From the NCBI GenBank assembly GCA_016700115.1, contig CP064999.1, positions 2,852,001 through 2,916,000 on the forward strand: a stretch of DNA of 64,000 nucleotides, written 5' to 3'. Origin of the DNA: Sphingobacteriales bacterium (lineage in GTDB: Bacteria > Bacteroidota > Bacteroidia > Chitinophagales > UBA2359). Position 1 is the first letter of the stretch. Every line of letters starts with the position of its first letter. Made by a program: the position numbers and the translations under genes. Shown here piece by piece: positions 47,345-56,423 of the stretch. The notes under the pieces were generated by a model. The model made no database searches, was not told where the DNA came from, and worked only from the letters and a program-made list of their open reading frames with translations.

Positions 47345-47872
47345 TTAGTCATGCACAGGGATCGGGGGATTAGCAGCTAATTTTTTAACCACTTCTTCCA
47401 GTTCATATTCATCCCCTTCAACATAGCCTGAATGTTCAAAAACAACGTTTCCTTTTTGGTCCACTACCAAAGTATATGGAACAGTTTGAAAATTGAGTGC
47501 TCTTTTTAGGTCTTCGTTGACATCGAGCAACACGTCAAATTCCCAAGCCTGACCATCCACATAAGGTTTTACTTTTGCTGCGGTTCTTTGGTCATCTGTA
47601 CTCACAGCGATGATTTCTAAATTGTATTTTTCTTTCCAATCGTCATATAATTCAGCTAAATTGGTCAATTCTTTTTTACAAGGTGCACACCAGGTTGCCC
47701 AAAAACTGAAAATTGAAATTTTGCCATTTTCGCCGTAACTCTGAACATCTAATTTCTGCCCGAGAATATTGTAAAGTACAACACTCGGAAGTTGCCTGTT
47801 CTGAGCTTTGGAAACCCAAAAGCTACATGTGATTAAAAACAGGATAATAAAAAACCGGGTCGCAAACCTCAT
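47345..47872 (-). CDS. TlpA-like periplasmic thioredoxin
   Basis: 175 residues with a signal peptide (MRFATRFFIILFLITCSF). Thioredoxin fold: ISIFSFWATWCAPCKKEL with the CAPC active site near 62-65, ISTDDQRTAA, and the cis-Pro region TVPYTLVVDQKG. A TlpA/ResA-type extracytoplasmic thiol reductase, typical in cytochrome c biogenesis or reduction of outer-surface proteins. It lies head-to-head with the outer-membrane protein gene at 48086, with 213 bp in between, an arrangement I recall from other Bacteroidota. Confidence 0.88.
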   Translation of the reverse strand: MRFATRFFIILFLITCSFWVSKAQNRQLPSVVLYNILGQKLDVQSYGENGKISIFSFWATWCAPCKKELTNLAELYDDWKEKYNLEIIAVSTDDQRTAAKVKPYVDGQAWEFDVLLDVNEDLKRALNFQTVPYTLVVDQKGNVVFEHSGYVEGDEYELEEVVKKLAANPPIPVHD

Positions 47873-47984
47873 GATGATACTGTTTATTTTGTGATCAATA
47901 TTTTGTCAGGATTAAAAAACACACAAAGATACAATCAATAAAATGCAATTACCGGAATCGCATTTTAGGGCTAAGTATTTTGTC

Positions 47985-47992
47985 TATATTTG
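47985..47992 (+). promoter_or_regulatory. Candidate -7 element
   Basis: TATATTTG matches TAnnTTTG, about 93 bp upstream of the ATG at 48086. Confidence 0.4.
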
Positions 47993-48085
47993 CCCAAATT
48001 AGCAAACTGATATAACGCTATCAATATTAAAAAAGTACATTTACGACTTAAATTAAATTGAATAGTTTAAATTCATCATAATAAA

Positions 48086-49759
48086 ATGACAACATTTTAC
48101 CAAACAGGCCGGATTTTTTGGGCAATTATTTTTGGGTTTATCTTCCTGACAACTACACAGGCTCAAAACGAACAAGCACCGGAAAAGGATAGAGGTCAGT
48201 TTTCGGGAGATTTTCAAACCAATGTGAGGTTTTATCAGCGAGATAGTCTAAGAGGGGCTGCCGGCATTCCCTTTTACGATTATTTGTTGTATGGAGTGGA
48301 TTCCTGGCTGACGCTGAATTACCGGATTTATGGATTTGAATTAGGAATGCGTTTTGATGTGTTTCACAATTCCAATTTGTTTAACCCGACCCGGGAGGCT
48401 TCAAAACAAGGAATTGGCAGATGGTATATCGCTAAAAGTATCGGAAAATTAGACATAACTGCCGGTTATATATACGATCAGTTTGGTTCAGGAACAACTT
48501 TCAGAGCTTATGAAGCCAGATTGTTAGGGGTTGACCAATCTGTGTTAGGAATCAGATTAGCTTATCAACTAACACCAAACCTGCAAATCAGAGGGTTTAC
48601 CGGAAAACTGAAAAATCAATTTAATTTGGATGATATTGAACTTTACAAACCCATCCTGAGAGGAGTATGTATCGAAGGCAGTAAAAAAATCAGCAACAGG
48701 GTTCAACTCCAACCCGGTATTTCAGCCGTCAGCCGTACCCTTGACACTAAAACTATGGAAGGTGTGGCACAGGAAATTAACAGTTATCAACTGGAAGATC
48801 GTTTTGTGCCCAAATATAGTACTTATTTAGGTTCTGTTTACAATACCTTATCGGTCAATAATTTTAGCTGGTATTTGGAAGGCTCGTTTAAAAGTGAGGA
48901 TGTGGTGCGTGATTTGACCGGCAAGTTGTTTAATCCGAAACACGGATATGTGGCATATACCACTTTATCGTATTCACAAAAGGGGTTTGGAGTTGTGTTG
49001 CAGGGAAAATATACCAACAATTTTGATTTCAGAATTGCACCCAGCGAAATTGTCAATGCAGGATTGGTTCATTTTTTACCTTCTTTAACCCGCATCAACA
49101 CCTATCGTTTGACTTCACGCTATAATGCCGCAACTCAGTTGTTGAATGAAGTGGCTATTCAGGCAGATTTTACTTATACCCCCAAACGGGGACTGACTTT
49201 TGCGCTTAACCTGTCAGACATTTTAGATCCCGAAACAGGAGATCAACTGTTCCGGGAAGTTAACGCGGATGTCAACTTTAAACCAAAAGATAAAAAATGG
49301 AAACTCAATGCCGGATTGCAAATGGTGGACTATAATCAGGCGCGGTTTGAACAAAAAGGCGATTTTGTCAATACGATCACCCCGTTTGCTGAGTGGGTCT
49401 TTAAATTCGACAAGAAAAAGTCGCTCAAAGCCGAACTCTCTTACCTGCTAACCAAACGAAACTACCGCCTGTTTGGACAGGAAGATCCGCATCCGGACAA
49501 ACTACAGGATCTCGGAGATTTCGCATGGATATTGTTGGAATTTAATATAGCCCCTCATTGGTCTTTTTCGGTATCTGACATGTATAACACGGATAACGAC
49601 ATTCACTATCCTTCGCTCGGCGCATTTTTTACTCAAAAAGTAACCCGTTTCGGGTTTATTTATGCCAAACAACCTGCAGGTATAGTTTGTACAGGCGGAG
49701 TTTGCCGGTTTGAACCTGCATTCAGTGGATTTAGATTGGATGTCTCAACCAATTTTTAA
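48086..49759 (+). CDS. DUF6029-like outer-membrane beta-barrel protein
   Basis: 557 residues with a signal peptide (IIFGFIFLTTTQAQ). The start of the mature protein, GQFSGDFQTNVRFYQRDS, and 'YDQFGSGTTFRAYEARLLGVDQSVLGIRL' are typical of the DUF6029 family. The rest is dense in amphipathic strands with Tyr/Phe at strand ends, and it ends RLDVSTNF, like an outer-membrane barrel. Role unknown. Divergent from the TlpA-like gene. Confidence 0.78.
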   Translation: MTTFYQTGRIFWAIIFGFIFLTTTQAQNEQAPEKDRGQFSGDFQTNVRFYQRDSLRGAAGIPFYDYLLYGVDSWLTLNYRIYGFELGMRFDVFHNSNLFNPTREASKQGIGRWYIAKSIGKLDITAGYIYDQFGSGTTFRAYEARLLGVDQSVLGIRLAYQLTPNLQIRGFTGKLKNQFNLDDIELYKPILRGVCIEGSKKISNRVQLQPGISAVSRTLDTKTMEGVAQEINSYQLEDRFVPKYSTYLGSVYNTLSVNNFSWYLEGSFKSEDVVRDLTGKLFNPKHGYVAYTTLSYSQKGFGVVLQGKYTNNFDFRIAPSEIVNAGLVHFLPSLTRINTYRLTSRYNAATQLLNEVAIQADFTYTPKRGLTFALNLSDILDPETGDQLFREVNADVNFKPKDKKWKLNAGLQMVDYNQARFEQKGDFVNTITPFAEWVFKFDKKKSLKAELSYLLTKRNYRLFGQEDPHPDKLQDLGDFAWILLEFNIAPHWSFSVSDMYNTDNDIHYPSLGAFFTQKVTRFGFIYAKQPAGIVCTGGVCRFEPAFSGFRLDVSTNF

Positions 49760-49876
49760 AATCCGGTAGTTTCTTTTTTTAAATTTTTCCATCACCTTTT
49801 TCAGAGTTTAGAGAAAGTAAGGATTGGATGTTTAAAAATAATTTGCAGAATTATTTTTTATTACGGCAAATTGATT

Positions 49877-49884
49877 TACCTTTG
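49877..49884 (+). promoter_or_regulatory. Candidate -7 element of tRNA-fMet
   Basis: TACCTTTG matches TAnnTTTG and ends 12 bp before the tRNA, giving a transcript start close to the mature 5' end. Confidence 0.5.
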
Positions 49885-49895
49885 CCGTCCAATAT

Positions 49896-49967
<72 letters not shown>

Positions 49968-49970
49968 CTC

Positions 49971-50003
49971 AAAAAAAGCCGGTTTCGATGACCGGCTTTT
50001 TTA
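49971..50003 (+). terminator. Terminator after tRNA-fMet
   Basis: AAAAAGCCGGT (49973-49983) pairs with ACCGGCTTTTT (49991-50001), with a 7-nt loop, followed by T. It starts 4 bp after the tRNA. Confidence 0.85.
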
Positions 50004-50043
50004 TTGTATGCTTAAATCCGGCAAGTTCAACGTTTTTTTCGTT

Positions 50044-50051
50044 TAACTTTG
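50044..50051 (+). promoter_or_regulatory. Candidate -7 element of era
   Basis: TAACTTTG, the same octamer seen before ccoS and ccoI, about 33 bp upstream of the era ATG (50084). Confidence 0.4.
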
Positions 50052-50083
50052 CTGTATCGTATTTATCAGTACCTTGGTTTTTA

Positions 50084-50971
50084 ATGGAAGAGCAACATAA
50101 GGCGGGATTTGTCAACATATTAGGGAAACCCAATGTCGGGAAATCTACCCTGATGAATGCATTAGTTGGCGAAAGAATTGCGATTATCACTTCGAAAGCT
50201 CAGACTACCCGGCATCGCCTCCTTGGTATTGTCAATGAAGAGCATTACCAAATTGTATATTCAGATACACCCGGAATCATTGATCCCAGCTATAAAATGC
50301 AAGAGGCAATGATGCGATTTGTCAAAACCTCGCTCTATGATGCCGATGTTATTTTGTTTTTAGTAGATGTAAAACAGGGTTTTGAAGAGGTTAAAGATGC
50401 AGTGAAACTACTGAAACAATCGGAAGCCCCCGTTATTTTATTGCTGAACAAAATTGATACCATTGACGAAGAAGACATTCGCAGGTTGCTGACCTATTGG
50501 GAAGAGCATGTACCTGCCTGCACCAGATATTTGCCAATTTCAGCACTGTCTCAGTATAATCTCGATGTACTGAAAGATATCATCGTTTCGCTGCTTCCTG
50601 TTTCACCGCCTTATTATGATAAAGATGAACTGACTGACCGGCCTGAACGCTTTTTTGTTGCTGAAATCATCCGCGAAAAAATACTGCTTACCTATAAAGA
50701 TGAGGTGCCTTATTCTGTTGAAGTTTCGGTAGAAGAATTTAAAGAAAAACCCGACATCACTTATATAAGGGCGGATATAATTACGAACCGGGCTTCGCAA
50801 AAACCTATTTTGATTGGCAAAGACGGTAAGAAATTAAAAAATGTAGGCAGTAAAGCCAGAGTTGACATCGAAACTTTTTTGGCCAAAAAAGTCTATCTGG
50901 AGTTGTTTGTCAAAGTAAAAGAAAACTGGAGGGATGATGAAAAGTTTTTAAAGAACCGGGGGTATGAGTAA
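50084..50971 (+). CDS. era: GTPase Era
   Basis: 295 residues from ATG 50084 (MEEQHKAGFVNI); the longer frame runs back across the tRNA and is rejected. G-domain: GKPNVGKSTLMNAL, TTRHR in switch I, DTPGI, NKID and ISALS; C-terminal KH domain with the GKDGKKLKNVG loop. Era binds 16S rRNA and helps 30S assembly. It is followed, 171 bp later, by the related GTPase gene der. Confidence 0.96.
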   Translation: MEEQHKAGFVNILGKPNVGKSTLMNALVGERIAIITSKAQTTRHRLLGIVNEEHYQIVYSDTPGIIDPSYKMQEAMMRFVKTSLYDADVILFLVDVKQGFEEVKDAVKLLKQSEAPVILLLNKIDTIDEEDIRRLLTYWEEHVPACTRYLPISALSQYNLDVLKDIIVSLLPVSPPYYDKDELTDRPERFFVAEIIREKILLTYKDEVPYSVEVSVEEFKEKPDITYIRADIITNRASQKPILIGKDGKKLKNVGSKARVDIETFLAKKVYLELFVKVKENWRDDEKFLKNRGYE

Positions 50972-51142
50972 GTTGAATATTGGAATTTCCGAACACTCAC
51001 AATCTGATTTTACAGGAATTTTGTATAAGAATTCAAGCATCAAACAAAATAAATTACCGGACACGATTTCACCTTTACAGGTTAATTGAGGAGCAATCAA
51101 GCAATCTTAACACCATCGAAGTTTAAATTTATACTAAATAAT

Positions 51143-52450
51143 ATGAGTTTCACAGTTGCCATAGTAGGCAGACCAAATGTAGGAAAATCAACGTTGTTCA
51201 ATCGTTTAGTAGGAAAACGGGAAGCTATCGTGGACAATTACAGCGGAGTTACCCGCGATAGAAAATACGGCGAGAGTTATTGGAATGGTAAAACGTTTAA
51301 CGTTGTAGATACCGGCGGATTTGTTCCAAATTCAGACGATTTGTTTGAACGTGCTATCGAAGAACAAGTGAAAATAGCCATTGAAATGGCATCTATCATT
51401 GTGTTTTTAGTGGATGTTACTACCGGAATTACCGACCTTGACGACGAAATGGCGAGGCTTCTCCGCCGCTCGGACAAAAAAGTTTTGTTAGCCGTAAACA
51501 AAGTAGATGATGCAAACCGAATGTCTGATGTGGCTGAATTTTACAGTCTTGGTTTCGACGAATTATTCCCCATTGCTTCTATAAGTGGAAGCGGAACGGG
51601 AGAATTGTTAGATGCCATTGCAGAATATATTAAAGAACCCGAACCGCAACCTGAGATACAGCATATTCCCCGTTTCGCTATTATCGGTCAACCAAACGTG
51701 GGTAAATCATCATTGGTCAATGCCTTGGTAGGAGAACAACGTCATATTGTTACACCAATTGCAGGAACAACCCGCGATTCGATTGATACACATTACAATA
51801 TGTTTCAAAAGGAATTTATCCTCATAGATACTGCCGGAATCCGTAAAAAGGCGAAAGTTCATGAAAACCTCGAATTTTATTCAGTCATGAGGGCAATCAA
51901 TGCTTTAGACAATGCCGATGTTTGTCTATTGGTTATTGATGCTCAAATTGGTATTGAAATGCAGGACATCAATATCTTTAGACTTGCCGAAAGAAAAAAG
52001 AAAGGAATCTTAATTTTGGTCAATAAATGGGATGCTGTTGAAAAAGATACACATACCACTAAAACTTATATAGAAGCATTTAAACAAAGAATTGCTCCTT
52101 TTAGCGATGTTCCCATCATTTTTATTTCTGCAACCGAAAAATTGAGGATATTTAAAGCGATGGAAGAAGCCTTAGAAGTTTACAAAAGAAGACAAACCCG
52201 AATTCCAACCCACAAACTCAACGAGTTTTTGGAAGAAATTACTACACAAAATCCCCCGCCTTCTGAAAAAGGCAGGTTTATCAAAATCAAGTATGTTACG
52301 CAATTGCCTTTGGCTTACCCGGCTTTTGCTTTTTTCTGTAATCATCCGAGATATATCAAGGAATCGTACCGAAACTATGTTGAAAACCAAATGCGGAAAC
52401 GATTTGACTTTTCAGGTGTCCCGCTGACCATATTTTTCCGTCAAAAATAG
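51143..52450 (+). CDS. der: Ribosome-assembly GTPase Der (EngA)
   Basis: 435 residues from ATG 51143 (MSFTVAIVGRPN); an upstream extension to 51086 has no support. Two tandem G-domains: first with GRPNVGKSTLFN, DTGGF and NKVD, second with GQPNVGKSSLVN, DTAGI and NKWD, then a C-terminal KH-like domain ending VPLTIFFRQK. Acts in 50S subunit maturation. Adjacent to era; both are essential housekeeping GTPases. Confidence 0.96.
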   Translation: MSFTVAIVGRPNVGKSTLFNRLVGKREAIVDNYSGVTRDRKYGESYWNGKTFNVVDTGGFVPNSDDLFERAIEEQVKIAIEMASIIVFLVDVTTGITDLDDEMARLLRRSDKKVLLAVNKVDDANRMSDVAEFYSLGFDELFPIASISGSGTGELLDAIAEYIKEPEPQPEIQHIPRFAIIGQPNVGKSSLVNALVGEQRHIVTPIAGTTRDSIDTHYNMFQKEFILIDTAGIRKKAKVHENLEFYSVMRAINALDNADVCLLVIDAQIGIEMQDINIFRLAERKKKGILILVNKWDAVEKDTHTTKTYIEAFKQRIAPFSDVPIIFISATEKLRIFKAMEEALEVYKRRQTRIPTHKLNEFLEEITTQNPPPSEKGRFIKIKYVTQLPLAYPAFAFFCNHPRYIKESYRNYVENQMRKRFDFSGVPLTIFFRQK

Positions 52451-52569
52451 AGATTTGAGGTTCTAAGCAATTTAACTTGTAAACAAACTTTTTCGTTTAA
52501 ATATAAGCGAGCGACCTATTCATTTTACCCAAAAAAACAGACATTTTGTTTGATTTTAAACCATAAGAC

Positions 52570-53049
52570 ATGACAAAATTAGAGCAAATAGAAAGTAAGA
52601 TTCTAACGCTTAGTCAATTGCAGTTCAAGTTGAATATATGGCGATTTAAAGAACAAAAGATAGTCTTTACCAACGGCTGTTTCGACCTGTTGCATTTAGG
52701 ACATTTTTATACACTTACTCAGGCTGCCGGACATGGTCATGTTTTGATAGTCGGGCTGAATTCAGATGATTCTGTCAAACGGTTAAAAGGGGAACAAAGA
52801 CCTGTACAATCTCAGCAAACAAGGGCATTGCTGCTTGCATCTCTTTCTTATATTACGGCAGTTGTAATTTTTGAGGAAGACACCCCTTTTCAACTAATTT
52901 CTGAAATAATGCCGGATGTTTTGGTAAAAGGCGGAGATTATTCCAAAGAACAAATTGTTGGGCATGATCTTGTTACCCAAAATGGGGGAGAAGTAGTCAT
53001 TGTACCTTATTTAAAAGGGTATTCTACCACCCAAATTCTTGGCTTATAG
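52570..53049 (+). CDS. rfaE2: D-glycero-beta-D-manno-heptose 1-phosphate adenylyltransferase
   Basis: 159 residues, the stand-alone nucleotidyltransferase half of HldE. Motifs: VFTNGCFDLLHLGHFYTL (HxGH signature), VGLNSDDSVKRLKG, QQTRALLLASL, FEEDTPFQLI, PDVLVKGGDYSKEQIVG and GYSTTQIL. It makes ADP-heptose for LPS core. In Bacteroidota the kinase half is usually a separate gene, here not in the window. Confidence 0.9.
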   Translation: MTKLEQIESKILTLSQLQFKLNIWRFKEQKIVFTNGCFDLLHLGHFYTLTQAAGHGHVLIVGLNSDDSVKRLKGEQRPVQSQQTRALLLASLSYITAVVIFEEDTPFQLISEIMPDVLVKGGDYSKEQIVGHDLVTQNGGEVVIVPYLKGYSTTQILGL

Positions 53050-53713
53050 CATCTTGCTGTCTCATTTTTTAAAGCAGAGGCACTGTCCTGAAATTTAATT
53101 GTTAAGTCCCATATTCCGGCAACCTAAATTCGTTATCCTCCACCAAAAACGAACTTTTGTGCTCTTTTTTAGGGGTAAAAAGTCTAAATTTTAGAACAAA
53201 TTCTTGTTTCAAAAACAAATAAAATTGACATTTTTTCGAAAATTGAAACTGGAATTGAATCAATTCTTGTTTCAAAAATGAAAAGATTGTCAATTTTAAA
53301 AAGTAAAATGACAATTTTAAAGCGTAAAAAGTCAATCGAAAAGAATAAAATTACAATAGAAAAGGCAAAAATTACTTTTTAATCCTTTTAAATCTCAAAT
53401 TTTAATAAGGGAATTGACTTTTTTGAAGTAAAAGAAACAAGAAACGGTTCATTTCTTATTTCATTTTTGTTTTTAATTATCATTTTTTCAGGGTTAACAC
53501 GACTTTGTTTGATAAAAAAAACTCATTTTGTTGTTAACAATGGAGATGATTTACAGAAAAACAAGAATTTGATTTCCCACCAATGGTTTCCTGTTAGATG
53601 GTTTTTCAGCGATAGTTTGCAAATAGGATATTAGCGTTGAAAAACGTCTTATTTTCTGGTTCAAACTGATTGCAGGCGAATTATCTTTGCTTTTTTAATC
53701 TTTATTGTATTGT
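53050..53713. other. Intergenic region holding array B
   Basis: 664 bp between rfaE2 and the oppC remnant. Array B fills its middle; nothing else was recognised in 53496-53713. Confidence 0.55.
53140..53495. repeat. 21-bp periodic degenerate repeat array B
   Basis: At least fifteen 21-bp units. Unit starts at 53223, 53286, 53307, 53328, 53349, 53370, 53391, 53412 and 53475 share an AATnnCAATTTT-like core; all are exact multiples of 21 apart. The 16-base word ATTCTTGTTTCAAAAA occurs at 53200 and 53263, 63 bp (three units) apart. Compared with array A: AATTGACTTTTTT (53412 and 24487) and AATTATCATTT (53475 and 24550) are shared. No spacers as in CRISPR, and no credible protein. Confidence 0.8.
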
Positions 53714-53921
53714 TATTTATTGCTTTAATCTTGGGTCTAAAGCATCTGTCAATCCTTCGCCGATAAGGTTAAAAATAGTAACTGTGATAAAGATGGCAGT
53801 ACCCGGAAAAATAGCCAGCCACCAGGCGGGGAAATGAGTTCTTGCCAGATTTAACAAAGAACCCCAGGTAACTTCTTCAGCAGCCACGCCAATTCCTAAA
53901 AACGACAGAAAGGCTTCGGTT
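53714..53921 (-). pseudogene. Fragment of the oppC-like 3' end
   Basis: Positions 53733-53921 (189 bp) match 61342-61530 in the intact permease gene with three mismatches (T/A near 53748, A/G near 53767, G/A near 53908). Beyond it the fragment has its own natural C-terminus encoding DPRLKQ and a stop (near 53714), but with codons different from the intact gene. The homology ends abruptly at 53921. It is the far 3' remnant, about 70 codons, of the gene. Confidence 0.88.
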
Positions 53922-54045
53922 TGTTGTTAAGGGACGACTATTTAGTGAAGCGGTATAAATTTTTCATTTTACCCATCCGCGAGTCCTCCAAAGGTTGTAA
54001 TCATGACCGATTCCCCGAAGAACGACCCTAAAAATCCCCAATTTG

Positions 54046-55536
54046 TCAAATCCCGGTTATTCGTTTACAAGTTGCCAATAACCAGTCTTTATCGGCAAAG
54101 TTGTATTGGGTTTCTATTTCGTTATATAGTTCAATTCCCAAACCGGTTAATTTTTCCGAAGTTTGCCGGCCACTATGAAACATGGCAATTTTTAAAAGTT
54201 TGTTGCAAAATGTCGTAAAAACAAGCTGAACATTCTTTGTGCCGGATGTAATCCGCTTCTCTTTTTCTAACTGATACAACCGCGTTTCGACCGTTTTGAG
54301 TTTAGAAAGCAATAGGTCGCTTTTAACGGGCAGCATTCCGAAATAGGATTTTATCAACAGGCGGGTTACTTGCAGATAGTCCAAATTGTCTTTTCTTTCT
54401 ACCTGCTCCAAAAATTCGGTAGCCTTTTCAAAATCTCCTGCGTAAAAGGCAATCTGCCCATTGCAATATGCCGGCAGTTCTTTGTGCGAGGCGGGTAAAC
54501 AATGCCCGTATTGCAGGATAAATTCGGAGGCTTCCCGAAACAGCCCGAGGCGGCATTTTATGGTAACGATGTTTTTAAAATCTGCCGGTACGATACGCCC
54601 TCCTTCTTCGGGAAGCAATCTATGGGCAAATCTAAATTCGTAAAAAAAGTCGGTATCGGCTAAAAAGCCTGTATTCCCCCGTTTAAATTCACCGATACAG
54701 TAATTGCAGGCCAATTTGCATACGGGAATTAAATCGGCTCTTGCGGCAATTTGAACGTATTCATTCAGCCAGTCTTTCACTCGGGCCAAATGCTCGTGGG
54801 TATTTTGTTTCAAAAACAGGTTAGCCAAATGGTAATATATTTTTACGATAGGTTCCGACAAACAATCTACGGCTTCGGTCATATACAGCAGGTTTTGCAA
54901 TTTAAAACCGGTTTTCTCGTGTTCGTCTGCCGGTAAAGGATAGACAATATCCTGACCGCTCAACAAAACGACCAGCCACTGCAACTGCGTGGCGAGGTAG
55001 AAAACGTCCAATTTCCGGGCGATTTTAAAGCGGAGTTCATTGGCTTCCGGATAACGGTTGTCTGAAGCAAGATGATGATTATAGTAATCCAAATGCAGCA
55101 TATAATCTTCTTCATAATAATTAAACGAACCGCTTACCTGCTTTTTTTGGTATTCGGAATTCCATACCTTCCATTGTTCTTCATAAATTTTGTTTTGCTT
55201 GCGCCGTCCAAGTTCGGCAAGTTTAGCGCGGGTGAGGGCTGCTTTGTCTTCCAGCAAAGTGCTGTGAGCCAAAAACTGAAGCAGCAGGCGGTATAATTCC
55301 GATTTGCATTTGCGGACAAAAGACTCTGCTTTGGATACCTCCTTTTCGGGAAACAAGATGGCGGCTAAGGCATCATTGCCGGGTTCGTTTTTTGGGGGCG
55401 TATTAATTAGAACCGTCAACAATTTTTCGGGCATTTCCACATTTGCAGAATGAAAAAACGGCGAGTGAAGGTATTGGGTAAATCGTTTCCGTTCCGTAGT
55501 GTCGAGGGTTTGCAGCAGTGAATATAACTTGCTCAT
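54046..55536 (-). CDS. Helical-repeat protein of unknown function (paralogue of 5484-6914)
   Basis: 496 residues; helical, no signal peptide. Opens MSKLYSLLQTLDTTERKRFTQ, then YLHSPFFHSANVE, a near-match to the pattern of the protein at 5484-6914; further similarity around 'LACNYCIGEFKRGNTGFLADTDFF'. Many Leu/Tyr/Glu helices, TPR-like by eye. It lies inside the segment bracketed by the oppC repeats, and its codon use looks richer in G and C than its paralogue. Function unknown. Confidence 0.75.
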   Translation of the reverse strand: MSKLYSLLQTLDTTERKRFTQYLHSPFFHSANVEMPEKLLTVLINTPPKNEPGNDALAAILFPEKEVSKAESFVRKCKSELYRLLLQFLAHSTLLEDKAALTRAKLAELGRRKQNKIYEEQWKVWNSEYQKKQVSGSFNYYEEDYMLHLDYYNHHLASDNRYPEANELRFKIARKLDVFYLATQLQWLVVLLSGQDIVYPLPADEHEKTGFKLQNLLYMTEAVDCLSEPIVKIYYHLANLFLKQNTHEHLARVKDWLNEYVQIAARADLIPVCKLACNYCIGEFKRGNTGFLADTDFFYEFRFAHRLLPEEGGRIVPADFKNIVTIKCRLGLFREASEFILQYGHCLPASHKELPAYCNGQIAFYAGDFEKATEFLEQVERKDNLDYLQVTRLLIKSYFGMLPVKSDLLLSKLKTVETRLYQLEKEKRITSGTKNVQLVFTTFCNKLLKIAMFHSGRQTSEKLTGLGIELYNEIETQYNFADKDWLLATCKRITGI

Positions 55537-55569
55537 TCGAAATAATTAAACGTTACAAAATAAACGTTG

Positions 55570-55775
55570 CAGATACCTAAACCTATATATCGAAAGTTGG
55601 TTAAAAGTTACCGACACCTAAACCGGAATAACGAAAACAGGTGTCGGTAACGGAAAACGTAAAGTAACGTAAAAGTAATAAGTAAAAGTTACCGACACCT
55701 AAACTTTTATTTCATGAGCCGTCTATACGTTACCGACACCTAAACTAAAACAACGAAAGCAGGTGTCGGTAACGT
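55570..55775. repeat. Dispersed-type hairpin repeat array (GTTACCGACACCT)
   Basis: GTTACCGACACCT occurs at 55607, 55688 and 55729. At 55639-55651 and 55761-55773 its reverse complement AGGTGTCGGTAAC follows, making two hairpins with 13-bp or longer stems (15 bp for 55727-55775) and loops of 19 nt containing a shared CTAAAC...ACGAAA motif. The middle copy lacks a partner, and a degenerate start of a unit (ATACCTAAACC...CGAAAG) sits at 55573. Looks like REP-type or mobile hairpin units. Confidence 0.8.
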
Positions 55776-56362
55776 AATACTAATCGGCTCTAAAATATTA
55801 TCAAAAATACCTCCTTTTCTAACAAACCTGAACGCCGGCAACTTTTTCCAAATCAGCAATCCTAAAATCAATGATGCAATCTTCTAAGAAAGGAAGAATA
55901 GAAAAAGAGGAACAACACCTTTCCGAGTCCGGGAATTTGGCTCAAACGAAGCGTGGAGTTAGTCCTCCCCGGAGGGGTTGAGGTGGGTTGATTGTAAATT
56001 GCAGCAAATTCGGGTTTATGGCTTTTGGTATTTGGGAATAAAAAGAAGAACCCACCCCTTGCCCAAACACCCCCCTGCCCCTCAATGTGGGAAAAAAGAG
56101 GGGAATAAGACGCACAATCTACAAATCAAAACGTGAGATTTGCTTCATGAATGGGCGATATGTGGGTAAAAAATGCAGGAAAAAGTTAAAAAAATAACAA
56201 CACCTCAGCATTAAATCTCATTAAAACAGTGCAAAACATAATGACTGCATTTCACAAAAGCCTTGTTTAATAAGCATTTATGCAGGAAAATCCAAGAAAA
56301 AGGACGGGGGAAAAAGGTGCAAACGCAGTAAAGATTTATTAGTTGAAAAAACGCTAAATATT

Positions 56363-56370
56363 TATCTTTG
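56363..56370 (+). promoter_or_regulatory. Candidate -7 element of the subtilase gene
   Basis: TATCTTTG matches TAnnTTTG, about 54 bp before the ATG at 56424; a TTG 17 bp upstream is a weak -33. Confidence 0.4.
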
Positions 56371-56423
56371 TGAAGCATAAAGATAACCGTTTATTTCCAT
56401 ACACCTGATAAATTTCACAAAAT

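Larger units (their letters stand above)
55537..56423. other. Intergenic region with hairpin repeats
   Basis: About 890 bp between divergent genes. It contains the GTTACCGACACCT hairpin array (55570-55775). Around 55965-56110 there are GC-rich, strand-biased stretches with an 8-bp inverted repeat (GGTGGGTT at 55982, AACCCACC at 56049). A candidate -7 element lies at 56363. Confidence 0.5.

Noticed and set aside
52172..52390. Minus-strand ORFs inside era, der and other large genes
   Set aside because: They lie wholly within well-supported genes on the other strand and show no family features.
53102..53335. A 77-codon ORF on the minus strand
   Set aside because: It runs through array B and its heptad pattern is a by-product of the 21-bp period.
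53922..54045. Inverted terminal repeat or integrase trace at the left edge of the bracketed segment
   Set aside because: I compared it with 61237-61341 by eye and found no matching ends; no integrase-like ORF is present.
55600..55775. CRISPR array or terminators from the GTTACCGACACCT copies
   Set aside because: Too few and irregularly spaced for CRISPR, and no T-run follows the stems as a terminator would need.
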